Positions 47,445 through 56,607 of a stretch of 64,000 nucleotides of DNA are shown here, in pieces. The stretch spans positions 2,083,501-2,147,500 of the forward strand of contig LR590468.1 in NCBI GenBank assembly GCA_901472505.1, in the 5' to 3' direction. Source of the DNA: Proteus vulgaris (GTDB lineage Bacteria; Pseudomonadota; Gammaproteobacteria; Enterobacterales; Enterobacteriaceae). Made by a program: the position numbers and the translations under genes. The notes below the pieces were generated by a model. It saw only the letters and a program-made list of their open reading frames with translations, was not told the origin of the DNA and made no database searches. Every line of letters starts with the position of its first letter. Position 1 is the first letter of the stretch.

Positions 47445-49142
47445 ATGGGTGCTCAACAAGAAAACGCCACAATAAGTAAAACGTTTACTGGCGCACAATT
47501 AATTGTTTATTTACTGGAACGGCAAGGTATCACGACAGTTGCAGGGATCCCCGGTGGTGCGGCGCTTCCTTTGTATGATGCATTGAGCCAAAGTAAATCT
47601 ATTCGACATATTTTAACTCGCCATGAACAAGGTGCGGGTTTTATTGCACAAGGTATTGCACGTGCCAATGGCAAACCTGCTGTGTGTATCGCTTCAAGCG
47701 GGCCGGGTGCGACAAATTTAGTGACTGCAATCGCAGATGCGAAGCTTGATTCCATTCCTTTAGTTTGTATTACAGGCCAGGTATCTTCAGCAATGATTGG
47801 AACAGATGCATTCCAAGAAGTTGATACCTATGGCATGTCTATTCCGATTACGAAGCATAACTATTTAGTTCGTGATATTGCTGAGTTACCTGAAATTATT
47901 TGTGATGCGTTTCGTTTAGCGATGTCAGGAAGACCTGGTCCTGTTTGGGTTGACGTACCAAAAGATATCCAACAAGCCACTATTACGCTAGAAACATTAC
48001 CGCCTATTCCACAAAAAGATCCTGTACCCATATTTAATACTGATTTAGTAATACAAGCGGCACAAATGATTAATCAGGCTAAAAAACCTGTTTTATATTT
48101 AGGCGGTGGGATAATTAGTTCTGAAGCCTGTAAAGAGGCGATTGAATTAGCAGAAAAAAATAATCTGCCTACGACGATGACTTTAATGGGATTAGGATTA
48201 ATGCCACCTTCACACCCACTGTATTTGGGGATGTTGGGTATGCATGCGACTCGTAGCACCAATTTTATTTTAGAAGAAGCGGATTTGTTGATTGTATTAG
48301 GGGCGAGATTTGACGATCGTGCAATTGGCAAAGCAGAGAAATTTTGCCCTAATGCTAAAATTATTCATGTTGATATTGATCGCGCTGAAATTAGTAAGAT
48401 CAAACGCCCTGATATTGCGATCCACGCTGATGCGAAATCAGTGTTATCACTGTTATTACCATTGATTAATATAAATAAACGTAATGAATGGATAGAGAGT
48501 GTTACGACACTGAAACAAGAATATCCTTTAGAGATGAAAAATGCTGAAAATATCCTGAGTGGTTATGGCATTGTATTAGCCGCGGCAAACTGTGTTGATG
48601 ATGATGCGATTATTACAACAGACGTTGGGCAACATCAGATGTGGGTAGCGCAAGCTTATCCGTTAAATCGACCTCGACAATGGTTAACGTCAGGTGGATT
48701 AGGCACGATGGGTTTTGGTTTACCTGCTGCAATTGGTGCCGCGTTAGCTGAGCCGAATAAGAAAATCCTCTGCTTTTCGGGGGATGGCAGTATTATGATG
48801 AATATTCAAGAGCTTGCCACCGCGGCTGAACACCAATTAGATATCAAAATTATTTTGATTAATAATCAGGCGCTGGGTTTAGTGCATCAGCAACAAACAC
48901 TCTTTTTTGAAGAGCGCATTTATGCTGCCGCTTACCCTTATCAAACAGATTTTATCCGTATTGCACAAGGTTTTGGTTTAGATACCTGTGACTTAAATCA
49001 GGAAGCTGATCCCGCCAGTGCATTGCAAGCCGCTATTGAAAAGCCAGGCCCTTGCTTAATTCACGTTATGATTGATATCCATGAAAAAGTATTTCCGATG
49101 GTTCCACCTGGGGCTGCAAATATTGAGATGATAGGAGCTTAA
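47445..49142 (+). CDS. ilvB: Acetohydroxyacid synthase I large subunit
   Basis: 565 residues of the thiamine-diphosphate enzyme family. The N-terminal PYR domain has the catalytic Glu in TRHEQGAGFIAQG, an FAD-type central domain follows (GARFDDRAIGK), and the C-terminal ThDP motif begins GDGSIMMNIQEL and ends near IILINNQ. It condenses pyruvate with pyruvate or 2-oxobutyrate in branched-chain amino acid synthesis. It is followed 3 bases later by ilvN. Expression is set by the ivbL attenuator. Confidence 0.96.
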   Translation: MGAQQENATISKTFTGAQLIVYLLERQGITTVAGIPGGAALPLYDALSQSKSIRHILTRHEQGAGFIAQGIARANGKPAVCIASSGPGATNLVTAIADAKLDSIPLVCITGQVSSAMIGTDAFQEVDTYGMSIPITKHNYLVRDIAELPEIICDAFRLAMSGRPGPVWVDVPKDIQQATITLETLPPIPQKDPVPIFNTDLVIQAAQMINQAKKPVLYLGGGIISSEACKEAIELAEKNNLPTTMTLMGLGLMPPSHPLYLGMLGMHATRSTNFILEEADLLIVLGARFDDRAIGKAEKFCPNAKIIHVDIDRAEISKIKRPDIAIHADAKSVLSLLLPLININKRNEWIESVTTLKQEYPLEMKNAENILSGYGIVLAAANCVDDDAIITTDVGQHQMWVAQAYPLNRPRQWLTSGGLGTMGFGLPAAIGAALAEPNKKILCFSGDGSIMMNIQELATAAEHQLDIKIILINNQALGLVHQQQTLFFEERIYAAAYPYQTDFIRIAQGFGLDTCDLNQEADPASALQAAIEKPGPCLIHVMIDIHEKVFPMVPPGAANIEMIGA

Positions 49143-49145
49143 CTT

Positions 49146-49430
49146 ATGTCAAACCAATCACAACCTATCGCGCTGGAATTGATTGTTCGCAACCATCCCG
49201 GTGTTATGACCCATATTTGTGGTCTATTTGCTCGTCGCGCATTTAACGTCGATGGTATTTTGTGTTTACCAATGAAAAATAGTGATAAAAGTCGTATTTG
49301 GCTATTAGTGCAAAAAGATGATCGTCTAATGCAGATGGTCAGCCAGGTAGAAAAGCTTGAAGATGTAAAAGAAGTTAGATTTAGCGATGATTTACGTGTT
49401 TTTGAACAAATGGAAAGTTATTTAAATTAA
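49146..49430 (+). CDS. ilvN: Acetohydroxyacid synthase I small regulatory subunit
   Basis: 94 residues, a single ACT domain ([29 protein letters not shown]) that binds valine for feedback control of IlvB. The length fits the short AHAS I type (about 96) and not the 160-residue IlvH. It sits 3 bases after ilvB and is followed by a strong terminator. Confidence 0.95.
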   Translation: MSNQSQPIALELIVRNHPGVMTHICGLFARRAFNVDGILCLPMKNSDKSRIWLLVQKDDRLMQMVSQVEKLEDVKEVRFSDDLRVFEQMESYLN

Positions 49431-49434
49431 TTTA

Positions 49435-49471
49435 TTCTGGCTCTTTCTTAACAAATAAGAGAGAGCCAGAA
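49435..49471. terminator. ilvBN terminator
   Basis: A 15-bp stem with one mismatch (TTCTGGCTCTTTCTT and AAGAGAGAGCCAGAA), then ATTTAAT. It lies between ilvN and the convergent cation exporter gene. Confidence 0.82.
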
Positions 49472-49499
49472 TTTAATGAAAGTATAAACTTATTTTGTT

Positions 49500-50396
49500 T
49501 CAGTGATGATTTTTTTCAAGATGTTGTCTATCTTCACATTCCATCTGTAACGTAATATGGTTAATACGAAATTGTTCACGAAGTTGTTGTTCGAGTCGAA
49601 TTCTTAATTCTTCATGGTCAGCATTTGGCTGATAAACAATATGCCCACTTAAAATCAGTTTACTTTGTGTGAGTGCCCATAAATGCAAATCATGAGAACT
49701 TACGACATCTGGAGTATTATTAATTGTTTCAGTAACCTGAATAAGATCAACACCGCGAGGTACGCCCTCAAGTAAAATATTCAGACATTCTTTAAGTAAT
49801 ATCCACGTTCGTGGAAAAACCATAAAACCGATTAGCACCGCAATAATAGAGTCAACGAATTCCCAACCCGTCAACCAAATAATGACTGCACCAATAATTA
49901 CTCCTATTGAGCCCAACATATCCGCCCATACTTCTAAATAAGCCCCTTTTACATTAAGGCTTTCATCCTTTGTGCTGGTGAGTAACTTCATTGAAATCAG
50001 GTTAACAACAAAGCCTATTAACGCAATAATAAGCATATCAATAGATTAAATATCAGGAGGTGAAGATAAGCGTTTATAGGCTTCATATAAAATATAGAAA
50101 GCAACCGCCATTAAAATAAGTGCGTTCATAGTTGCTGCTAATATTTCAAAGCGTGCATAACCATAAGTTCTAAAAACATCAGCGGCTTTTCTGCCGGCAT
50201 GAATAGCAATCAGAGCAAGTAAAAGTGCGAAAGCATCGGTCATCATATGCATGGCATCGGAAATTAATGCCAAACTACCCGTTAAATAACCGCCAATAAA
50301 TTCGACTAGCATAAATAATGACGTTAAGCCGAATGCAATTAATAACCGTGACTCAGGTAGTGCTTTTACATCGGCATGTTCATGATTTCCACTCAT
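49500..50396 (-). pseudogene. czcD: CzcD-type cation diffusion facilitator with internal stop
   Basis: One 298-codon frame interrupted by TAA at 50048-50046, where CAA (Gln) would continue YKRLSSPPDIQSIDML. Before it: SDAMHMMTD, the first metal site in a transmembrane helix. After it: KGAYLEVWADMLGSIGVI, the second site in the CzcD-type variant, and a cytosolic C-terminal domain (SSHDLHLWALT). CDF proteins export Zn, Co or Cd in exchange for protons. Unlike the other broken genes here this is a substitution in frame, not an indel. A truncated 116-residue product would be inactive, but a restart at the downstream Met is possible. Confidence 0.85.
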
Positions 50397-50599
50397 TGAA
50401 GCTCCTCATTATCTGAATTGCATTATTAAAAACATAGCTGAAAATAAATAAAAATAAATTAAATAAAGAGAGGATTTATGGATAACTTGAAGTGGATATT
50501 GCGACTGTAAATAAAGGAATTTTGATAACTGAACTCACACGATAATGAAAACCCGCATAAATAGTGAAGAATTATCGTGTGGTAGTGGTAGTCAATCAC

Positions 50600-51178
50600 T
50601 TAAGGGCGGTGATGGTAATGTTGTTGATTTGGGCTAGACATAATCACCGATGCGCGTAAATGTCCTTCAACACAAATATAAGAGTGAGGCGCATTACCAT
50701 GAAAAGCGTAAAAATCCCCTGTCTCTAATAAGACAGTCTCATCATTATCAAAACGCATCATTAGCTTGCCAGAATAGACCATGATATGTTCTTGAGTGCC
50801 GTCAGCATGAGCTGGGCTATTAATAATTGCACCGTGCTTCATCTCGATATGCCAAATTTCGGTAATATTACCGATGCCAATACGAAATTTAAACTCTTGG
50901 GCATAATCGCCAACAATCGGTTTATGTCGTTCTAAGCGAGGGTATTCTTCGCGCGTAAAACTAAATAAATCACCTAAAGGGAAGCCAAGCGCGATCGCGA
51001 TAGCCTCCAAGGTATCGATTCTAGGATTAGAATCACCCGATTCTAATTTTGACAATGCTGCCTTAGATATTCCCGATTTTCTTGATAACTCATTAAGTGA
51101 CAAGTTTCGAGATTGCCTTAATTGTTTGACTTTATTACCAAGGTATTCATTTGTTTTTTTAGGAGGTTGTGAGTTCAT
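50600..51178 (-). CDS. XRE-family regulator with cupin domain
   Basis: 192 residues from MNSQPPKKTN (an ATG two codons earlier is also possible). An N-terminal helix-turn-helix (LSLNELSRKSGISKAALSKLESG, about 25-50) and a C-terminal cupin (GTQEHIMVYSGKLMMRF, ETGDFYAFHGNAPHSY) with His residues for a metal or ligand. Such proteins sense small metabolites. It diverges from the TauE-like gene at 51363 across 180 bp and is its probable regulator. Confidence 0.85.
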   Translation of the reverse strand: MNSQPPKKTNEYLGNKVKQLRQSRNLSLNELSRKSGISKAALSKLESGDSNPRIDTLEAIAIALGFPLGDLFSFTREEYPRLERHKPIVGDYAQEFKFRIGIGNITEIWHIEMKHGAIINSPAHADGTQEHIMVYSGKLMMRFDNDETVLLETGDFYAFHGNAPHSYICVEGHLRASVIMSSPNQQHYHHRP

Positions 51179-51362
51179 TGCCAATTCAAAATATCGTTAG
51201 TTTAAAAGTGCCATTTTGATTAGATAATAACACTAATTAACCGTATTCGGAAAAATGAGACTCTGTTTCTGCTGTATTTTATACATAGTTTTACGATTAC
51301 TGTTCGATTTGTAATAATTACGCTAAAATCATTTTGTAAATGATTATTGTTCAAGGTTTATT

Positions 51363-52088
51363 ATGATGGACTTGCTCAGTTGGTCTGATCTTTTTATTTG
51401 CCTACTTACCTTATTCTTTGCTTATGTTATTTTTGGTATGGCAGGGTTTGGTTCTGCGTTAATTGCAGGCCCTGTATTAGCACTTTATTTACCGCTTTCA
51501 ATGATCGTGCCTTTATTGGCATTAATTGATTTAAGTGCTGCTGTGGTCAATGTTTTAAGAGATGGGAAACAGGCTGATTTTAAAGAGATACGCTATCTTA
51601 TTCCGCTTATTATTATTGGTAGTCTTGTAGGGGCAACTATCCTATTAACCACACGGCCTGATTTACTTTCTCTTCTTTTAGGTATTTTTGCCACTTGTTA
51701 TGCCATTTATGCACTGTTTTGGAAAAAACAAGAAAGCCAATTTTCTCAACGCTTGGTTTATCCTTTTGGGCTAATAGGGGGCGTATTTAGTGCATTGTTT
51801 GGCAGTGGGGGATTTTTATATGCGATCTATTTATCAGGCAGAATGACTGATAAAAACAAGTTTCGCATTACACAGACGACATTGATTGGCTTTAGTACAC
51901 TAACGCGAGTGGTGATTTTCTTCTTTGCGGGCATTTATTGGCAATTGGATATCCTCAAGTTAGCGATTATTTTCTTACCGGCTATGTTTGCTGGTGTATG
52001 GTTAGGACGAAATTTAACATTACGTCTGTCAAAAGCACGATTTATGAGTGTCATTTATACTATTGTATTGGTATCGGTACTGTGTTGA
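51363..52088 (+). CDS. TauE/SafE-family membrane protein
   Basis: 241 residues with 7-8 membrane segments and the twin glycine motifs FGMAGFGSALIAGPVLALY (near 23) and GGVFSALFGSGGFLYAIYL (near 138). The substrate is unknown; the family exports sulfite, sulfoacetate and similar anions. It is divergent from an XRE-cupin regulator, which suggests induction by a small metabolite. It is not close in sequence to the TauE-like protein at 42097. Confidence 0.82.
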   Translation: MMDLLSWSDLFICLLTLFFAYVIFGMAGFGSALIAGPVLALYLPLSMIVPLLALIDLSAAVVNVLRDGKQADFKEIRYLIPLIIIGSLVGATILLTTRPDLLSLLLGIFATCYAIYALFWKKQESQFSQRLVYPFGLIGGVFSALFGSGGFLYAIYLSGRMTDKNKFRITQTTLIGFSTLTRVVIFFFAGIYWQLDILKLAIIFLPAMFAGVWLGRNLTLRLSKARFMSVIYTIVLVSVLC

Positions 52089-52307
52089 TCTACCGTTATT
52101 TTTCTTGAACTCTGTCCGCGAATGACGGTGAAGTGAGAATATTGTGGAAGGCAAAGATCTTCATGAGTTAAACGGAGATCTTTCTCTGATTAACATTACT
52201 TTTTAAGCATGTTTATCTATTTCTTATCCCTTATAATATAACAATATTTTATTTAACGACCTTCTTTTCATTACAGAGATTTCTGCTGTTTGCAGAAACA
52301 AAAGAAC

Positions 52308-53495
52308 ATGTCACATCAAAACTATCGTCAATCTGATGTTTTTGCGATAACAACTATCACGGTAAGTATTGGCGTTATCGGGATTGTTATTGGATTAACT
52401 ATTCCCATGGTTGCACTACGCCTCAATTTAGCAGGTATTAGTGAGTCTATTATCGGACTTATTTCTGCCGCACCCGCTATTGGGATGTTAATTATTTCAC
52501 CTTTTGCTCGGCGTATTGTGCAGTGGATTGGTAAACGTTTTGCCATGCTATTAGCCACCATTGTTTCTGCAATCAGTTTATTACCTTTAATGGGGAGCTT
52601 ACCTCTAGAGTTATTATTTCCTTTACGATTAACGACCGGTATTGCCAGTGGTGTGATGATTTGTTTAGGCGAAACGTGGATCAATGAACTTTCGCCTGAT
52701 AATAAACGAGGGAGAATTTTAGCGGTTTACACCACGGTGTTTACAATCAGTCAACTGATTGGGCCTTCAATTATTGCATTGTATGGTGTTTCTGATAAAA
52801 CGCCTATTTTAATTAGCATCTTTATTCATATTATTTCTATCGTGCTGTTTTTAATGATGGATCAAAAAACGGGCGATAAATTACCTAAAGAGACACAAGA
52901 TCCTAACTTTTCCATTATTCGTTTTGTTAAAGTTGCACCTGCGATTTGTGGTGGTATTGTTTTCTTCGCTTTTTTTGATGGTACAGTGCTGTCGATGTTT
53001 CCTATTTATGGTCTAAGTGTGGGTCATACAGAAGCTATTGCCGCCATGATGATAAGCGCTATTCTTGCTGGCGATGCTATTATGCAAATGCCTTTTGGCT
53101 GGCTTGCTGATCATATGAATAGAACACGGTTATACCGAATTTGTGGTGTGGTGACGTTGCTTACAAGTTTGTTATTGCCTATCACGATGTCTCATACATT
53201 TTTGATTTGGCCTTTATTACTGGTGCTGGGCGCAACAGCGGGTGCAATATACACTATTGCGTTGGTACAAATAGGGCAATATTTTTCAGGCAATGATCTG
53301 ATGGTTGCCAATGCTTCTGCGGCGATGTTATGGGGAATAGGCAATTTGGCTGGGCCTTTATTAGCGGGAGCGATGTCAGAAATTTCTTCATCTTCATTAC
53401 CATTCTTATTGGTTGCTATGACTGTTTTATTCTTAATATCCACCATGGAACGTTGGAACGTGGGGGTGGAAGCATTCAATAATAGCTCATCTTAA
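52308..53495 (+). CDS. MFS permease, YcaD-like
   Basis: 395 residues from MSHQNYRQSD (an upstream in-frame CTG at 52290 lies inside a TTTCTGC/GCAGAAA hairpin). Twelve membrane segments with the MFS loop ARRIVQWIGKRFAMLLA and the mid-protein WLADHMNRTRLYR. The pattern of LGETWINELSPDNKRGRILAVYT resembles YcaD/YfkF-type permeases. No operon partner, substrate unknown. Confidence 0.82.
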   Translation: MSHQNYRQSDVFAITTITVSIGVIGIVIGLTIPMVALRLNLAGISESIIGLISAAPAIGMLIISPFARRIVQWIGKRFAMLLATIVSAISLLPLMGSLPLELLFPLRLTTGIASGVMICLGETWINELSPDNKRGRILAVYTTVFTISQLIGPSIIALYGVSDKTPILISIFIHIISIVLFLMMDQKTGDKLPKETQDPNFSIIRFVKVAPAICGGIVFFAFFDGTVLSMFPIYGLSVGHTEAIAAMMISAILAGDAIMQMPFGWLADHMNRTRLYRICGVVTLLTSLLLPITMSHTFLIWPLLLVLGATAGAIYTIALVQIGQYFSGNDLMVANASAAMLWGIGNLAGPLLAGAMSEISSSSLPFLLVAMTVLFLISTMERWNVGVEAFNNSSS

Positions 53496-54118
53496 TATCA
53501 TTCTTCCTCTATTGTATTTCATTTAGGGTGATAAGAATGCGATAGAGGGATCTATCCTCTCCTTGTTTCTAAATGTTCAAAAGTATCTTATTGTTTTATT
53601 TTAATAATTATAATTACATTTCGTGATTTTACTTATTTTAAAATTTATTAAGAATAATCCAGAAATACTTATCTTGAATGAAAAATTGTTTGCTAAAATG
53701 GTGTTTATTCATCTAACGTTAAAAGTAGAAGATGACACTATCTTCAGATAAAAATAACGAATACTGCAAACTATTCATCGCCACACATTGGGAACGGGGG
53801 GGTATTATTTACCTAAACAACTTATTAAAATTACTAATAATAGATAAATGTACCTAGTTATCATGTTGTTTAATATAAATTAAATAAAAACAATTAATTA
53901 AGTGAATTTTCTACTGTGAGATAAGAATGATATTGGATGATTGTACAAAAGTAGAATGATGAGGAAAGTAGGCAACTGCTTTCCTCTTTTTCTTTTTTAT
54001 GACTTTAAATTGTCTTTTTATGACATTTTTATTAAAAATGTATTTTTTCACTTGATTCTTACCCTAAAAGCACCAGATAATCGTTTGCGTCAAATTCTCT
54101 CACTCAACCCACACAAAA

Positions 54119-54134
54119 AAACAAACGTTTGCTT
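54119..54134. promoter_or_regulatory. PurR-like box 1 before ghxP
   Basis: AAACAAACGTTTGCTT matches 13 of 16 positions, by eye, of the palindromic PurR consensus (ACGCAAACGTTTGCGT), including the whole CAAACGTTTGC core apart from its flank. Confidence 0.6.
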
Positions 54135-54182
54135 TTGACTCCCTCTTAAGATTTTTATCTATAAGAGGTTATTTTAATTGAT

Positions 54183-54198
54183 ACGTAATCGTTTTCGT
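54183..54198. promoter_or_regulatory. PurR-like box 2 before ghxP
   Basis: ACGTAATCGTTTTCGT matches about 13 of 16 positions of the PurR consensus and lies 40 bp before the ghxP start, where it would block initiation when purines are abundant. Confidence 0.6.
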
Positions 54199-54236
54199 TT
54201 TGGGGGAGTGAATCGTTTTTATGTCAGAGGAATGTA

Positions 54237-55584
54237 ATGTCTGCTAATCAATCAGTAACCACAGGTAAATTAGACAGCTATTTTAAACTTACAGCACGTG
54301 GCACCACGGTTCGTAAAGAGATGATCGCCGGCTTGACGACATTTCTTGCTATGGTGTATTCCGTGATTGTTGTTCCTAGCATGTTGGGGCAAGCGGGGTT
54401 TTCCACATACTGCGGTCTTTATCGCAACCTGTTTAGTTGCGGGCTTAGGTTCCCTTCTTATGGGATTGTGGGCAAACCTTCCTATGGCAATTGGTTGTGC
54501 CATCTCATTAACCGCGTTTACGGCTTTTAGCTTGGTCTTGGGGCAAAATATCTCTGTGCCTGTTGCATTAGGTGCTGTATTTTTAATGGGGTGTTTATTT
54601 ACCGTATTCTCATTAACTGGCATTCGTACTTGGATCTTAAAAAACATTCCCATAGGTATTGCGCATGGTGCGGGAATAGGGATAGGACTGTTTTTACTTT
54701 TAATCGCAGCAAACAGTGTTGGATTAGTTGTGAAAAACCCATTTGATGGTTTACCTGTTGCAATGGGAAAATTTACATCATTTTCTGTTCTTATGTCACT
54801 TGCAGGATTAGCCGCTATTTTCGGATTAGAAAAACGTAAAGTACCCGGTGGCGTACTATTAGTGATTGTAGCTATTTCTATTATCGGGCTGATTTTTGAT
54901 CCTAATGTAAAATACCAAGGCATTTTTAAAATGCCTCAATTAGGTGAAGAGGGACTCTCTTTATTGTTTGCTATGGATATTAAAGGGGCATTACAACCTT
55001 TGGTTTTACCGAGTGTTCTTGCGTTAGTGATGACTGCAATTTTTGATGCAACTGGGACTATCCGTGCCGTTGCTGGCCAAGCAAATTTATTAGACAAACG
55101 CGGACAAATTATCAATGGCGGAAAAGCACTTACCTCGGATTCTGTTAGTAGTATTTTTGCCGGTGTGATAGGTGCTGCACCTGCTGCGGTTTATGTTGAG
55201 TCTGCAGCAGGAACTGCCGCAGGGGGTAAAACAGGATTAACTGCGACTGTCGTGGGTATTTTATTCTTACTGATCCTTTTCTTATCACCTCTTTCTTATT
55301 TAGTGCCCGCTTATGCGACCGCACCGGCATTAATGTATGTGGGTTTATTGATGCTAGGTAATGTCACTAAGTTAGATTTTGGCGATTTTGTTGATGCCAT
55401 GTCAGGTATGGTGTGCGCCGTCTTTATTGTTTTAACTTGTAACATTGTTACTGGCATTATGCTCGGTTTTGGCTGTTTAGTGATTGGTCGAGTATTTGCA
55501 GGCGAGTGGCGTAAACTTAATGTTGGTACCGTATTAATTACTATTGCTCTAGTGGCATTTTATGCGGGAGAGTGGGCAATTTAA
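54237..55584 (+). pseudogene. ghxP: Guanine/hypoxanthine permease GhxP, frameshifted
   Basis: The first frame gives the start ([20 protein letters not shown], then [13 protein letters not shown]); the second continues [16 protein letters not shown] to the end ([12 protein letters not shown]). Together they match E. coli GhxP (YjcD) closely over about 449 residues, as recalled, including [20 protein letters not shown] and [18 protein letters not shown]. About 13 membrane segments, proton-coupled purine uptake. The break is one extra base in the GGGGTTTT run at 54395-54402. The order ghxP before yjcE is the same as in E. coli. Confidence 0.9.
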
Positions 55585-55607
55585 TTCGAATCATCGGCTT
55601 TAAAGAC

Positions 55608-55639
55608 AAAAGGCGGAATATATTTGTATTCCGCCTTTT
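55608..55639 (+). terminator. ghxP terminator
   Basis: 13-bp stem AAAAGGCGGAATA, loop TATTTG, complement, then a T run. It starts 24 bases after the stop. Confidence 0.92.
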
Positions 55640-55711
55640 TGCTATTTATTTATCTAATTTTATTCGCTATTGTCGAAATTAAGCCTATTTGTTAAATAGT
55701 TGGTAGAATAT

Positions 55712-56215
55712 ATGCAAGAAATAAAAATACGCCATAGCGAACCAGATGACGCAATCGCAATTCAACAGTTATATACTCATCCTGATTTATATATTTGTAC
55801 TTGCCAATTTCCTTACCCTTCAGTGACAATGTGGAAAAAAAGATTACTTGAATTTGCAGAACAAAATATCCCTAATTTTGTCGCAACTGTTGATGAGCAA
55901 ATTGCAGGGCATTTAGCGCTGATTATCGATACTCATCCTCGTCGTCGCCATATTGTTAGTTTTGGTATTGGTGTCGGAGCAGAGTACTCAGGTAAAGGTG
56001 TAGGGAAGTTACTTATTAATACAGCGATTGATTATGCGTTCAATTGGTTAGCAGCAACTCGGTTAGAATTAGAAGTGTATTCAGATAATGAAAGAGGCTT
56101 ACATTTATATAAAAAATTAGGCTTTGAAGTTGAAGGTGTACGTCGTAAAGCGGCATTTAGAGATGGAAAATATTGTGATGTTGTTATGATGTCAATGCTA
56201 AGAGCTATTGAATAA
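55712..56215 (+). CDS. GNAT-family N-acetyltransferase, YhhY-like
   Basis: 167 residues from MQEIKIRHSEPDD. GNAT motif A is clear in IGVGAEYSGKGVGKLLI (acetyl-CoA pyrophosphate loop), with the C-terminal NERGLHLYKKLGFEVEG of motif B. THPRRRHIVSFGIGV and FRDGKYCDVVMMSM resemble E. coli YhhY (AaaT), which acetylates amino acids. Stands alone between two terminated units. Substrate not certain. Confidence 0.8.
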   Translation: MQEIKIRHSEPDDAIAIQQLYTHPDLYICTCQFPYPSVTMWKKRLLEFAEQNIPNFVATVDEQIAGHLALIIDTHPRRRHIVSFGIGVGAEYSGKGVGKLLINTAIDYAFNWLAATRLELEVYSDNERGLHLYKKLGFEVEGVRRKAAFRDGKYCDVVMMSMLRAIE

Positions 56216-56607
56216 TCATCAGCACTATGTGGTGACGCTTAAAATTAATCGTTATCATCATTTACTTGCCACTTTTTATTTAATTGCTTAGCGCTTTACG
56301 TTTTTATACGGGCAATTACATTGCTTAGACTGAAAAAGAGAAATAAAAACGTATGCTTTTGACGTTTAATGCCGTTAATAAATAAAGAGTAATGAAAAGA
56401 ACGCAATTTGTCGTGTTAGATACGATTAATCTTAATTTTCAATAATCACACATGAGTCAGCGTGGGATCTGTTTAAAATAAGAAAAGGTAAAGAAAGACA
56501 TGGCGCATAAATTTTTGCAGGGTGTGTTTTTTTATCATTCAGTAGGGTTTTCTTTTTTAAGGAAAAGATAACAGATTTTGGGATAAAAATAGGCATGTAA
56601 GGGTAAC
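56216..56607. other. Intergenic before yjcE
   Basis: No gene seen. A long-range inverted repeat TACGTTTTTAT (56297-56307) with ATAAAAACGTA (56343-56353), loop about 35, is the only structure noticed. The yjcE promoter must lie here. Confidence 0.45.

Larger units (their letters stand above)
53496..54236. other. Long intergenic region before ghxP
   Basis: 740 bases without a convincing gene. An apparent frame around 53941-54138 lacks a ribosome binding site and overlaps regulatory sites, so it was not called. The 3' end holds two PurR-like boxes and a hairpin (CCTCTTA/TAAGAGG, 54151-54171). No purine riboswitch fold was recognised. Confidence 0.5.

Noticed and set aside
53941..54138. Small protein gene before ghxP
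   Set aside because: No ribosome binding site, poor codon use, and it runs over the PurR-like region; more likely chance.
53496..54236. Purine riboswitch before ghxP
   Set aside because: The conserved junction and loop pattern of purine riboswitches was not found; PurR-like boxes explain control better.
54270..54923. Long minus-strand frame opposite ghxP
   Set aside because: Its composition is that of a shadow of the membrane protein on the other strand (Pro/Ile-rich, no start site).
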